DNA of 64,000 nt. It comes from an uncultured Clostridia bacterium. Its GTDB lineage: Bacteria > Bacillota > Clostridia > UBA1212 > UBA1255. Positions 52,793 to 61,125 of this stretch are shown here, in pieces; the first letter of the stretch is position 1; each line of letters starts with the position of its first letter. The notes under the pieces were generated by a model, which was not told where the DNA came from, searched no databases, and saw only the letters and a list, made by a program, of their open reading frames with translations. The translations under genes were made by a program, and so were the position numbers. Where the stretch lies: positions 1 to 64,000 of the forward strand of contig CAJFUB010000003.1 in the NCBI GenBank assembly GCA_904420095.1. The letters are read 5' to 3'.

Positions 52793-52903
52793 TCATATTT
52801 TTACAATATCATACATTTTTCGTTTTATCAATATTTTTTTGTATTATACAGAAATAAACTTCTTGTTTGATTTTAACAATGAAAATAAATGTTGATATGT
52901 TTT

Positions 52904-53020
52904 TTGGAGGTGATTAAGCATAATCCTAATACGGATGAGTTCGATTATAGACAGTACGAATGCAACTTTATGATGCAGATATATCGCAGAAATAGCCGTA
53001 AAAGAAACGGATGTATTTAA
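52904..53020 (+). CDS. Possible small protein, unrecognised
   Basis: A 38-codon frame from TTG 52904 to TAA 53018-53020, encoding a charged peptide with EFDYRQYECNFMMQIYRR in the middle. A GGAGGTGA site lies inside rather than before the TTG, so initiation is doubtful. It may be the remnant of a longer gene. The remaining bases up to 53120 hold no other gene I can support. Confidence 0.2.
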   Translation: MEVIKHNPNTDEFDYRQYECNFMMQIYRRNSRKRNGCI

Positions 53021-53120
53021 CTGCCGTTTAAAATGTCGTATATTACTTGCTTTAAAATATCAAGATACTTATTATATACTTTATTGTATAAAAATATTTC
53101 TGAAAAATACAAGTTGATTA

Positions 53121-53149
53121 TTGACAAAAATGAATCATGAGTTTATATT
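53121..53149 (+). promoter_or_regulatory. Possible promoter upstream of the unknown membrane gene pair
   Basis: TTGACA (53121-53126), 17 bases, TATATT (53144-53149). It is about 330 bases from the start at 53478; the AT-rich stretch between contains no recognisable gene. Confidence 0.4.
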
Positions 53150-53477
53150 ATATATATTTTATAACAACATAGATGATGAAGTCAGTGTAATAGTATATAA
53201 AATACTTATATAAGTCGGAAATTAGAAATTTATGTAGTTTTAAAAAATATTATTGGCAATTATAGGTAAATGTTTCGTGTTTTGCAATGACACAAAGTTT
53301 AGTAATTTTGCAGTTTGAAAATTAAAAAGAGATTAGATAAATTATAAACATATAAACTAAAAACAATAAATATATCGGAAACTAGAGGAGAATTTACACA
53401 TGATTCATTGCATATTTATTAAAAACGAAAATCACAATGAAGTAAATAAATGGTAATTTAATAAAAAGGTGCATATT

Positions 53478-54380
53478 ATGGGTGGATCAAATTTCAAAAA
53501 AAAATTATTTACTGGAGTAGTAATATTTATTGTTCTCTGTATTGGGATAGGAACTATCTATTATATACATAAATATACCAACCTTCCGAGTGAAGAAGAA
53601 CTAATAAATTATAATTCATTAGAAAACATATTACAAAAAAAAGATTCGCTATATATCGAACAAAAAATAGTTATGAAAGATAAAGAGGAAAAGATTGGGC
53701 AGATCTGTTATCTAGAATATGCAGAGGGTATAATAAATAAGTTTAATAGTTTTTATGATAATCCAATCGAAGACATATTTTACAACGGATATCATTATAG
53801 AAATTATCAAGACACAATCTATGCAGTATGTGAGAAAAATGCATTAAATCTTTCCTCAATGATTGATATTTTTTCCAGCTGCGTTCAATATCTGAATTCA
53901 GCTGGAGCAGAAAGGGTAAAGCCGCAAAAATTAGAAAGAAACGGACAGGGGTATATTCTTTCTTACAACTGGAAAACATCTTATGATACAAATGTTTTTC
54001 AACATGAACTTTCATTTCGATTTTCAAAAGATATGGCCTGTAAGGAAATAAAACAAGTAGAAAACGACTCAACGATAATATATTCATTCGAATATGGGAA
54101 TAAAAAAGATTACTTTAATAAAGTCCGGGATATCCATCAAAACACCTATATAAAGATAAATGTGACAAATATAAGCGAAAATGAAAGATCGTTTGGTCCT
54201 TGTAAAATTCCTACAGGCATGTATGTATGGATCGAGCATATGACACAGGCCGAACTTTATTTAGATGCTGACGGTATCGTACCATATACGGCAGCAACTC
54301 ATGTAGGACCAAACGCATGGATTACAGCGGAACCAATCTATCAAGATCTGTCATTATTTTTGAAGGAGACATATGAATAG
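53478..54380 (+). CDS. Membrane-anchored extracytoplasmic protein, unknown
   Basis: A 300-residue protein I do not recognise. A short KKK-flanked N-terminal helix (about 8-32) anchors it, and the rest is extracytoplasmic, Tyr/Asn/Lys-rich and beta-prone, with Cys residues at several positions and an AATHVGPNAWITAEP segment near the end. It forms an operon with the next gene, 2 bases away. AT-rich like the island. AAGGTG lies 7 bases before the ATG at 53478. Confidence 0.65.
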   Translation: MGGSNFKKKLFTGVVIFIVLCIGIGTIYYIHKYTNLPSEEELINYNSLENILQKKDSLYIEQKIVMKDKEEKIGQICYLEYAEGIINKFNSFYDNPIEDIFYNGYHYRNYQDTIYAVCEKNALNLSSMIDIFSSCVQYLNSAGAERVKPQKLERNGQGYILSYNWKTSYDTNVFQHELSFRFSKDMACKEIKQVENDSTIIYSFEYGNKKDYFNKVRDIHQNTYIKINVTNISENERSFGPCKIPTGMYVWIEHMTQAELYLDADGIVPYTAATHVGPNAWITAEPIYQDLSLFLKETYE

Positions 54381-54382
54381 AA

Positions 54383-54922
54383 ATGAAGCTCAACAATCAA
54401 TTGGTGAAAAACGCATATATAATATTTTTATTTATCAGAAAAATTGCGTTATATCTAATAATATCTTTCGTTCCAAATTTCTTATTCTATTTCAGCGATA
54501 GTCTGCAAATTGAAAGGCGGCAATCGCCCGAGGCTGATATGGAATTGATCAGCATGATTTTGAGCATCATTTTTATGATCACATTTGTTGCTTTGCTATA
54601 TTCAACCAAAAAGCATATTTTTGATATAGGCGTTACAGATCGCATAAAAATTAAAGATCAGGTGAAGTTTGAGACCTGTTTAGCGGTTGGCTCTATATCC
54701 ATATATCTACTAATATCCGCCATTTTAGCCATTTTTTTAGATGACAAAATGTTTAAAATCAGTCTTTATATTCCTCTGTTCGTATTTTATAAGTTTCTTC
54801 ATAATGCTTGGTTGTCGCTTGTGCTAGCTATTTTAATGTATATTCTATTTGCATTTATTGTGTTAGTGATTCCATATATAAAACGAAAACGTTCTAGCAA
54901 TAGAGAAGAAAAATTAGATTAA
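54383..54922 (+). CDS. Small polytopic membrane protein, unknown
   Basis: A 179-residue protein with four hydrophobic segments (about 12-37, 52-75, 98-121, 128-166) and a Lys/Arg/Ser-rich tail. No family recognised. It starts 2 bases after the previous stop, so the two products probably act together, perhaps as an immunity-type or sensory membrane pair; that is a guess from position only. Confidence 0.6.
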   Translation: MKLNNQLVKNAYIIFLFIRKIALYLIISFVPNFLFYFSDSLQIERRQSPEADMELISMILSIIFMITFVALLYSTKKHIFDIGVTDRIKIKDQVKFETCLAVGSISIYLLISAILAIFLDDKMFKISLYIPLFVFYKFLHNAWLSLVLAILMYILFAFIVLVIPYIKRKRSSNREEKLD

Positions 54923-54969
54923 TACGATAAAGGATAAATTTATAAAATAGAGTTTAAGTATAGATCATG

Positions 54970-55320
54970 AAATCAAAATTGCAGTTATTACCAATCGCTC
55001 TTTAGAAGCTTTTCTGGATATAGCACAGATGGCTTCTTACGAAGACAATATGACGCGACAGTGTTCTTTTTTGAATTCATTCGGAACCTTGTGTCATCCG
55101 CGTATTTGAAAGCAGAACTTATTGCGTTTGGGAACGCTATGCGGAATTTTTAAATCTTATTAATAAAGCAATCAAAAATATGCTGACAGGCTCGATCCAT
55201 CAAGCTAAAATGGAAAAACAAGCGACAGCTTTGCAAGCTCTGGATTACCGACTTTTTTCCTTGCTGGGAAGACTATCGCAGGATCAGCATATTTTAAAAA
55301 AGCTTGGTAACGGCGGATAT
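54970..55320 (+). pseudogene. Decayed coding fragments, unidentified
   Basis: One frame reads EIKIAVITNRSLEAFLDIAQ before a stop near 55108. A second frame from about 55110 reads CVWERYAEFLNLINKAIKN and QALDYRLFSLLGRLSQDQ. Composition is gene-like but neither fragment has a start or a family I can name. Together they look like the broken remains of one or two genes at the right edge of the island. Confidence 0.4.
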
Positions 55321-55324
55321 CCCA

Positions 55325-55563
55325 TACAGCGGAGACAAAACCGTAAACGGCAAATACAGCGGATGAAGAAATGATGGAAAATCATTGGGTATCAAATGAC
55401 ACAGACGGGATCCACCGGCTTGCATATGATCCGGGCCAGGCGTATCCGGTCAAGAAGATCGTGCTTTATCATATAAAATGCAATGTACTGATTGACTACA
55501 CGATACAGGGGCGCCGCGATTCTCTGCAGCGGAAGGATTTGTACAGAGACGGACAGCCACGAT
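55325..55563 (+). pseudogene. Discoidin (F5/8 type C) domain fragment
   Basis: DKTVNGKYS in one frame continues after a shift as MENHWVSNDTDGIHRLAYDP, then YPVKKIVLYH and DYTIQGRRDS: the strand order of an F5/8-type-C domain (D-x-x-V-x-G-x-Y, W-x-S, I-x-x-I-x-I-x-H, F-x-IQ-S-D). Base composition is host-like here, in contrast to the island just left. No start, signal peptide or remainder of the protein is found, so it is a gene fragment, and its abrupt left edge near 55,310 probably marks the island's right junction. Confidence 0.6.
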
Positions 55564-55681
55564 GAAATTACTTCTTATTATTTAAATGGCCGGCCGTACT
55601 GATATTTTCGTCTATACATAACGAATCCCTCAGCCCGAGGGAACGCCGCCGGGCTGCTGGAATTTCAGGCCTGGGTGTGAG

Positions 55682-56425
55682 TCATTTCGATGCTTTTTCT
55701 CTTTCAAACGCCGCAGTCACGATTCCCTTTTTCTCGTGCCGGAGCTGAAAAAATCCGGAGATCGCCACGATGACCGCGCCCGCGGCGTCCAGAATCAGAT
55801 CCCACATGGTGTCTTTCAATGCTTCGTGTCCTACCAGCGGAACGGCGTCCGCTCCTCCGACCGAGCCGCCCGTGGACTCCAGATAAGTCTGCGTACTTGT
55901 TCCGAAAAGATCGTCGAAGGTGTATTCCAGAATTTCCCAGATCGCGCCGACCGCCAGGGCGAAACAAAAAACAGAAACGGCAACAAAAACCGGGCTCAGC
56001 TGCAGCGACACCGAATCCGCCTTATTCAGCGTATTGATCAATACGAAGCCCAGGCTGGCCAGCAATACTCCGGAAAAGAAATGCAGCAGCGAATCCCAAT
56101 ACTTAAATCGATCGAAAAAGTTGATCACGTCTCCCAGGACGATTCCGCAGAACGCAAACGCAACGTAAATGATCTGAAAGGAGCGTGGTATTTTAACCTT
56201 AAAAAATTTTCTGACGAATACCGGAAGGATCAGGAGAAGCAGCATGAAAAAACAGGAGACCGCGTTAAAGACCATTCGGCTTATCTGCGCAGGCTCTTCG
56301 GAAATTGCCGCAAAAATCAGGGAAGAGACAAATAACAGGAGCGTAATCAAAAATATAATGCGCGTGAACGCGTCGGGCATATGTTCTTTTAGTAAATATT
56401 GCGGTTTTTCGGAGTTTTTTTTCAT
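55682..56425 (-). CDS. DUF2238-type membrane protein
   Basis: A 247-residue protein with about six helices. The middle holds the family motifs: DSLLHFFSGVLLASLGF, VGAIWEILEYTFDDLFG and a terminal DTMWDLILDAAGAVIVA. These conserved Asp/His/Glu residues lie near membrane faces. The function of the family is not established. The start is placed at 56425 because GGAAGGGAG lies at the right distance; an in-frame ATG at 56434 directly abuts it. It stands alone on the minus strand. Confidence 0.75.
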   Translation of the reverse strand: MKKNSEKPQYLLKEHMPDAFTRIIFLITLLLFVSSLIFAAISEEPAQISRMVFNAVSCFFMLLLLILPVFVRKFFKVKIPRSFQIIYVAFAFCGIVLGDVINFFDRFKYWDSLLHFFSGVLLASLGFVLINTLNKADSVSLQLSPVFVAVSVFCFALAVGAIWEILEYTFDDLFGTSTQTYLESTGGSVGGADAVPLVGHEALKDTMWDLILDAAGAVIVAISGFFQLRHEKKGIVTAAFEREKASK

Positions 56426-56500
56426 GCTTCGCATCTCCCTTCCAAATATTATATATTTAGTATATTATGCGAAGCGCTGCTTGGCAAGGCGTATCCTGCG

Positions 56501-57254
56501 TCAGCCGAAGATTCTTCCAAGCATATATCCGGAAAACTCTTTCACCCGGCTTGCTTCAATTTGGAACGGCGCGCCGCACTGATAGCACGCAAGCGCCGCT
56601 TCAATCAAGGAGGTATAGGGCCGCGGAAGCTGACCGGCGCCCCACCTGCCGCCCTGCTCTTTTGAAAGAATCAGGCCGCTCTCCTGGACTGCGAGCACCC
56701 TGCAGAGATTCAGCAGGTAAGACACAATGTCTGCCCCTGCTCCGCCGCCCGATTCCCGGAGGTCGGCGCGAATGCTGTCCAGATAATATTCTGGGGGGAA
56801 CGGCTCCGAACACGGACGCGGCGGATTCCCCGCAAAGTGTGATCCCGACGGCTCGCGTCACGGTAAAATGTGCCGCCAGGTCCCGATCCGTTCCATGCAT
56901 GGCGCGGCAAAACGTTTTCCGGTCTTGCCTGCAGCGCTCTGTATACATTTTTGAAAAATGAAGTTCAAACGGCGTTGGATAAACGAAATTTACGCAGTAT
57001 TTTTTCAAAACGACGCTCATTTCGATTCCTTTTGCCGGCCAATCGTTTTCCAGCTTCAGCAGCGCATCGATCAGCGCTTCCTTCTCCGCAGGGGCAGGCG
57101 GATCCCGGGTTACCGTCAGAAAATCGATATCGCTTCTTTCCCGGCGGTAGCAGCCAAAGGCAAGAGATCCATGCACATAGATCCCAACCAGCCGTCTGCC
57201 AAGAATTTTTTGATATTCCAACGATATTTGATTTAACAGCGTCGTTTCGCACAT
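56501..57254 (-). pseudogene. Aminoglycoside nucleotidyltransferase-like gene broken at a C6 run
   Basis: Read leftward from ATG 57254, the first frame has the nucleotidyltransferase motif GSLAFGCYRRERSDIDFL (GS at 29-30, Asp42 and Asp44) of the ANT(9)/AadA-like group. At a run of six C's (plus-strand G's 56793-56798) the frame shifts. Removing one C gives PPEYYLDSIRADL and then SYLLNLCRVLAVQESGLILS, the expected helical C-terminal domain, to a stop at 56501. As written the product would be truncated and garbled. The cause is mutation, phase variation or a sequencing error in the homopolymer. Confidence 0.8.
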
Positions 57255-57334
57255 CTGCGCGGCCGCCCTTTCTGTGCCGTATTTTTCCTTTATTGTACCA
57301 CGCTGGCAAATAAAATTCACCGGGCGGCAGGAGC

Positions 57335-57363
57335 TTGACAGCCCGCGGCCGCCAGCGTATCAT
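57335..57363 (+). promoter_or_regulatory. Promoter of the nitrilase-family gene
   Basis: TTGACA (57335-57340), 17 bases, TATCAT (57358-57363), 46 bases before the ATG at 57410. Confidence 0.65.
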
Positions 57364-57409
57364 AGAACCCCATCAGAGTGGAATTTGAAGGAATATGAGG
57401 AGGCGTTTT

Positions 57410-58285
57410 ATGAAAAAACTGGTCGTTGCAATCATACAGCATCGCTGCCCCGGAGCGGATCAGCTGGTTAACACGGAAACGGGGATTGCTTACGTGCGCG
57501 AGGCAAAGCGGCGCGGTGCAGATCTCGTATTATTCCCGGAATGCTGGATTACCTCGTATGATTGTCCGGAGGCCGCCAGAAGGCTGCCGCCCTTGGAAGA
57601 GCTCGAAGCCGATCCCGACTTCCGCGCCTGGTGCGACGCGGCCCTTACAGAGGAAAGCGAACCGATCAGACGATTTCAAGCGGCCGCGGCAGAGCTTTCC
57701 GTGGGCATCGTGATTACCGCTTTTACAAAGGGCGTTAAATATCCGCAGAATTCCGCGTTTGTGATCGGGCGCGACGGGCAAATCCTGATGAAATACAGCA
57801 AAGTTCATACATGCGACTTCGATTGGGAGCGATATCTGGAAAGCGGCAGCCGCTTCTCTGTCTGCAGCTTTGACGATGTCTGCATCGGCATAATGATCTG
57901 CTATGATCGGGAGTATCCGGAAAGCGCCAGGGAGCTGATGCTCCAGGGCGCGGAGCTGATTCTTGTACCGAACGACTGCGATAACATGCGGCCGCGCCTG
58001 CGGGAGCTTTCTGTCCGCGCCATTGAAAATATGACGGGCATCGCAATGGCAAATCCGCCCGGTCCAGGAGCGGGGCGTTCCTGCGCATACAGTCCTGTCG
58101 CCTGGGATCGGGACGATAATACAATCCTGCTGGGGGATGAGAGAACGGAAGAGATTTACCTTGCCGCTTTTGACGTGGATGAAATCCGGGCGAACCGCGC
58201 GGAAGAGGACCTCGGAAAATATCGGAAGCCCGGAGCGTACCGTCATTTGCTGAGAACAAGGGAGGAGCTCCATGAAAACACTTGA
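57410..58285 (+). CDS. Carbon-nitrogen hydrolase (nitrilase superfamily)
   Basis: A 291-residue amidohydrolase. The catalytic triad is visible: Glu44 in LFPECW, Lys131 in KYSKVHTCDFD and Cys164 in IMICYDREYPE. Length is normal. The family hydrolyses amides such as N-carbamoyl compounds, omega-amides or formamides; the substrate here is not identifiable, though the KVHTCDFDWE loop is unlike that of omega-amidase. AGGAGG lies 8 bases before the ATG at 57410. Its last 14 bases overlap the GNAT-nucleotidyltransferase gene, so they are translationally linked. Confidence 0.87.
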   Translation: MKKLVVAIIQHRCPGADQLVNTETGIAYVREAKRRGADLVLFPECWITSYDCPEAARRLPPLEELEADPDFRAWCDAALTEESEPIRRFQAAAAELSVGIVITAFTKGVKYPQNSAFVIGRDGQILMKYSKVHTCDFDWERYLESGSRFSVCSFDDVCIGIMICYDREYPESARELMLQGAELILVPNDCDNMRPRLRELSVRAIENMTGIAMANPPGPGAGRSCAYSPVAWDRDDNTILLGDERTEEIYLAAFDVDEIRANRAEEDLGKYRKPGAYRHLLRTREELHENT

Positions 58286-59471
58286 AACGGAACGCCTGAT
58301 TTTACGGGCATGGAAGCTGGAGGACGCGGCGGATGTTTTTGCCTATGCGTCCGGCAGCCGCGTCGGCCCCATGGCGGGCTGGAAGCCGCACGAAACGCTT
58401 GCAGAAACAAAAGAAATCCTTCGGAAGTTTATTGAGCAGGATGACACCTGGGCTGTGGAATATAAAGAATCCCGCAAAGTAATCGGCTCCGTCGGGCTCC
58501 ATTGCCGGGAGCGGGAAGGAATCGCGTTTGACCGGGAGCTCGGTTACGTGCTTTCGGAGGATTACTGGGGACGTGGAATCATACCGGAGGCCGTGTCCGC
58601 CGTAATCCGCTTTGCCTTTGAAGAGCTCGGCGTCAATACGCTGCTTGCATCGCATTTTTCCTTTAACCGCCAATCGGAACGCGTAATCCGAAAGTCCGGC
58701 TTCCGCTATTTGAAGCATGCGGCGGAAAGCTGGCGGCGCTACGACGGCGCGGTGCTTGACGAAGAGCTTTATCTTCTGGAACGGGCGGATTATCCGTTTG
58801 AAATCGGGCGATGGATGGAATGCTTCATCAGAGAAATGAAGGCCAGCTTCTCGGATCGCGTTGCTTTTATCGGGCTACAGGGAAGCCGGGCGCGCGGCGA
58901 GGCGAGCGAAGACAGCGACATCGACGCAGTGCTGATCCTCGAGCGCAGAAACCCGGAGGACCTCAAGACGTATCGGGAAGCGCTGCGGCGGCTGCCGTGG
59001 AATGCAAAGGCATGCGGCTTTTTTTCGGATCTGGAAACGCTTTTGTGCTGGGATCGTGCGGATCTATTTCAATTATATTATGATACAACGCCATACTTCG
59101 GCAGTCTGGAGCTGCTCCGGCCCCTGATTGGAAGCGCGGATGTACTGCGCGCAGTACGGATCGGCGCCTGCAATCTTCGCCATGCCTGCACGCACAACTT
59201 TCTTTACGGCGGCTCCCGGACGGCTCTGGCAGGATTATACAAATCGGCGGTGTTTGTGCTTCAGGCGGAGCGGTTTTATAAAACGGGCGTCTATCTGCGC
59301 CGCAGATCCGAGCTGCTTCCGGCGCTCTCCGGGCGCAGCGCAGAGATTTTGCGCATCGCGGCGATTCTTCGGGAAAATGCAGACCTTTCTGAGGAAGCAT
59401 TCGAACGTTATTCCGCGCTTCTGCAGGAATGGGCGGGAGAATTGATCCGTAAATACGCGGAAATCGTATGA
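58272..59471 (+). CDS. Fusion: GNAT acetyltransferase + nucleotidyltransferase
   Basis: A 399-residue protein. Residues 1-170 are a RimJ-type GNAT acetyltransferase (ETERLILRAWKLEDA at the start, YWGRGIIPEA at 99-108 as the acetyl-CoA loop, NRQSERVIRKSGF). Residues about 175-395 begin with a nucleotidyltransferase domain: GSRARGEASEDSDID at 204-218, with Asp216 and Asp218 as metal ligands, then a helical C-terminal domain as in aminoglycoside nucleotidyltransferases. Two drug-modifying-type activities in one chain suggest, but do not prove, an aminoglycoside target. It overlaps the preceding hydrolase by 14 bases. GGGAGGAG precedes the ATG. Confidence 0.82.
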   Translation: MKTLETERLILRAWKLEDAADVFAYASGSRVGPMAGWKPHETLAETKEILRKFIEQDDTWAVEYKESRKVIGSVGLHCREREGIAFDRELGYVLSEDYWGRGIIPEAVSAVIRFAFEELGVNTLLASHFSFNRQSERVIRKSGFRYLKHAAESWRRYDGAVLDEELYLLERADYPFEIGRWMECFIREMKASFSDRVAFIGLQGSRARGEASEDSDIDAVLILERRNPEDLKTYREALRRLPWNAKACGFFSDLETLLCWDRADLFQLYYDTTPYFGSLELLRPLIGSADVLRAVRIGACNLRHACTHNFLYGGSRTALAGLYKSAVFVLQAERFYKTGVYLRRRSELLPALSGRSAEILRIAAILRENADLSEEAFERYSALLQEWAGELIRKYAEIV

Positions 59472-59477
59472 TTTTGC

Positions 59478-59505
59478 TTGCTTTATTTTCAAACCGGCGT
59501 ATAAT
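59478..59505 (+). promoter_or_regulatory. Promoter of the thiamine operon
   Basis: TTGCTT (59478-59483), 16 bases, perfect TATAAT (59500-59505), immediately before the TPP riboswitch. Confidence 0.75.
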
Positions 59506-59507
59506 AA

Positions 59508-59604
59508 ACGTCGCAGGGGTGCTCACGGCAGTGGGCTGAGATTAGGCTGATACCGCCTGGACCCGAGAACCTGATTTGGATAATGCCAACGTAGGGAGAT
59601 CGCT
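59508..59604 (+). ncRNA. TPP riboswitch (THI element)
   Basis: The conserved core is present: GGGGTGC, then GCTGAGA (here GGCTGAGATT), ACCC before GAACCTGAT, and TTGGATAATGCCAACGTAGGGA. Spacing is that of the standard P1-P5 fold. It binds thiamine pyrophosphate and should cause early termination at the hairpin at 59626-59659, upstream of thiM. Confidence 0.96.
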
Positions 59605-59625
59605 TTCGGAATATGCATACTTATG

Positions 59626-59659
59626 CGGTGATGTCTTTACAGCGGCATCACCGTTTTTT
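59626..59659 (+). terminator. Riboswitch-controlled terminator before thiM
   Basis: CGGTGATG (59626-59633) pairs with CATCACCG (59646-59653), followed by six T's. Placed between the TPP aptamer and thiM, it is the expression platform. Confidence 0.9.
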
Positions 59660-59675
59660 GTTGGGAGGAAATGCA

Positions 59676-60497
59676 ATGCTTGGAGTATATCTGGAGAATG
59701 TCAGGAGTAAAAAGCCTCTGATTCATAACATCACGAATTACGTTACGGTAAACGACGTTGCAAACATCCTGCTGGCCTGCGGCGCAAGCCCCATTATGTC
59801 CGACGATGCCGGAGAGGTAGAGGAAATTACCTCGGCTTGCGGGGGGCTTTGCATCAATATCGGTACGCTGAATCAAAATACGGTATCTTCTATGCTTCTG
59901 GCGGGCAAGCGGGCGTCGTCGCTTGGCCGTAAAACCGTACTGGATCCCGTAGGAGCCGGGGCGAGCAGGCTTCGGACGGAGACGGCATTTCGCCTGATCG
60001 AACAAATCCGCTTCGACGTCATCCGCGGCAATATTTCTGAAATGAAGGCGCTGGCGCTCGGAAGCGGCGGCGCGAAAGGCGTGGATGCCGATGTCGCCGA
60101 CGCCGTGACGGAGGATACGCTGGACTCCGCCGTTTCCTTTGTACAAGCTTTTTCACAGAAAACAGGCAGCGTCATCGCAGTGACCGGCGCGATTGATCTC
60201 GTTGCCGACGGAAAGCGCTGTGCGGTCATCCGGAACGGCCGGCCGGAAATGGGCAGGATTACGGGTACCGGATGCCAGCTCTCCGCAATGCTTGCAGCTT
60301 TTGTAACTGCAAATCCGGAAAAAGTGTGGGAGGCTGCGGCTGCCGCGGTATGCGCTATGGGGCTTGCGGGAGAAATCGGATACCGAAACATGCTGCCCGG
60401 AGACGGAAATGCCACCTATCGCAACCGGATTATCGATGCGGTTTATCATTTGGACGAAAAAACGCTGGAAGAGGGAGCGCGCTATGAAATTCGATAA
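59676..60497 (+). CDS. thiM: Hydroxyethylthiazole kinase
   Basis: A 273-residue ribokinase-fold kinase that phosphorylates 4-methyl-5-hydroxyethylthiazole for salvage. Typical are PLIHNITNYVTVNDVANILL at the N-terminus, SPIMSDDAGE, VLDPVGAGAS and the catalytic GTGCQLSAML with the anion-hole Gly-Thr-Gly-Cys. ATG 59676 lies 8 bases after GGGAGG. First gene of the riboswitch operon; it overlaps thiE by 14 bases. Confidence 0.95.
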   Translation: MLGVYLENVRSKKPLIHNITNYVTVNDVANILLACGASPIMSDDAGEVEEITSACGGLCINIGTLNQNTVSSMLLAGKRASSLGRKTVLDPVGAGASRLRTETAFRLIEQIRFDVIRGNISEMKALALGSGGAKGVDADVADAVTEDTLDSAVSFVQAFSQKTGSVIAVTGAIDLVADGKRCAVIRNGRPEMGRITGTGCQLSAMLAAFVTANPEKVWEAAAAAVCAMGLAGEIGYRNMLPGDGNATYRNRIIDAVYHLDEKTLEEGARYEIR

Positions 60498-61125
60498 AAA
60501 GGATTTACTGCTGTATGCAATTACCGACCGGAGCTGGCTCGGCGGAGAAACGCTGTATGCGCAGACGGAGAAGGCGCTTAAAGGAGGCGCGACATTTTTA
60601 CAGCTGCGCGAAAAGGATCTGGACTGCGAGTCCTTCCGCTCCGAAGCGATGGAGCTCAAGGCGCTGTGCCGGAATTATCACGTCCCGTTTTTGATTGATG
60701 ATAACGTGGAGCTGGCAATTGAAACGGACGCGGACGGCGTTCACGTTGGGCAGAGCGACGCTGAGGCCGGCGAGGTCAGGAAGCGTCTGGGAAATGGAAA
60801 AATTCTCGGAGTATCCGCACAGACGGTCGAGCAGGCGCGCCGCGCAGAACAAAACGGCGCCGACTATCTCGGTGTGGGAGCGGTTTTCCATACGGGCACA
60901 AAACCGGATGCGAAGGACGTTTCCTTTGACACGCTGAAAGAGATTTGCTCTGCCGTCCGCATCCCCGTTGTAGCCATCGGAGGGATTTCCAAAGACAACA
61001 TCCTCCGGCTTTCGGGCAGCGGAATCTGCGGCGTCGCCGTAATCAGCGCAATTTTTGCGCAGCCCGACATTGAAGCCGCAGCGCGCGAGCTGCGGCAGCT
61101 TGCGGAAAGAACGGTATCGTCATGA
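60484..61125 (+). CDS. thiE: Thiamine phosphate synthase
   Basis: A 213-residue TIM barrel joining HMP-pyrophosphate and thiazole phosphate. Motifs: LLYAITDRSWL, FLQLREKDLD, DADGVHVGQSD, GADYLGVGAVF and VVAIGGISKDNI, all family hallmarks. It overlaps thiM upstream and the HAD gene downstream (ATGA). Confidence 0.95.
   Translation: MKFDKKDLLLYAITDRSWLGGETLYAQTEKALKGGATFLQLREKDLDCESFRSEAMELKALCRNYHVPFLIDDNVELAIETDADGVHVGQSDAEAGEVRKRLGNGKILGVSAQTVEQARRAEQNGADYLGVGAVFHTGTKPDAKDVSFDTLKEICSAVRIPVVAIGGISKDNILRLSGSGICGVAVISAIFAQPDIEAAARELRQLAERTVSS

Noticed and set aside
52551-52895. 114-codon plus-strand frame upstream of the exporter genes
   Set aside because: Lacks a ribosome site, crosses the perfect hairpin at 52573-52597 and has a composition (Ile/Phe/Leu/Asn) typical of AT-rich non-coding DNA.
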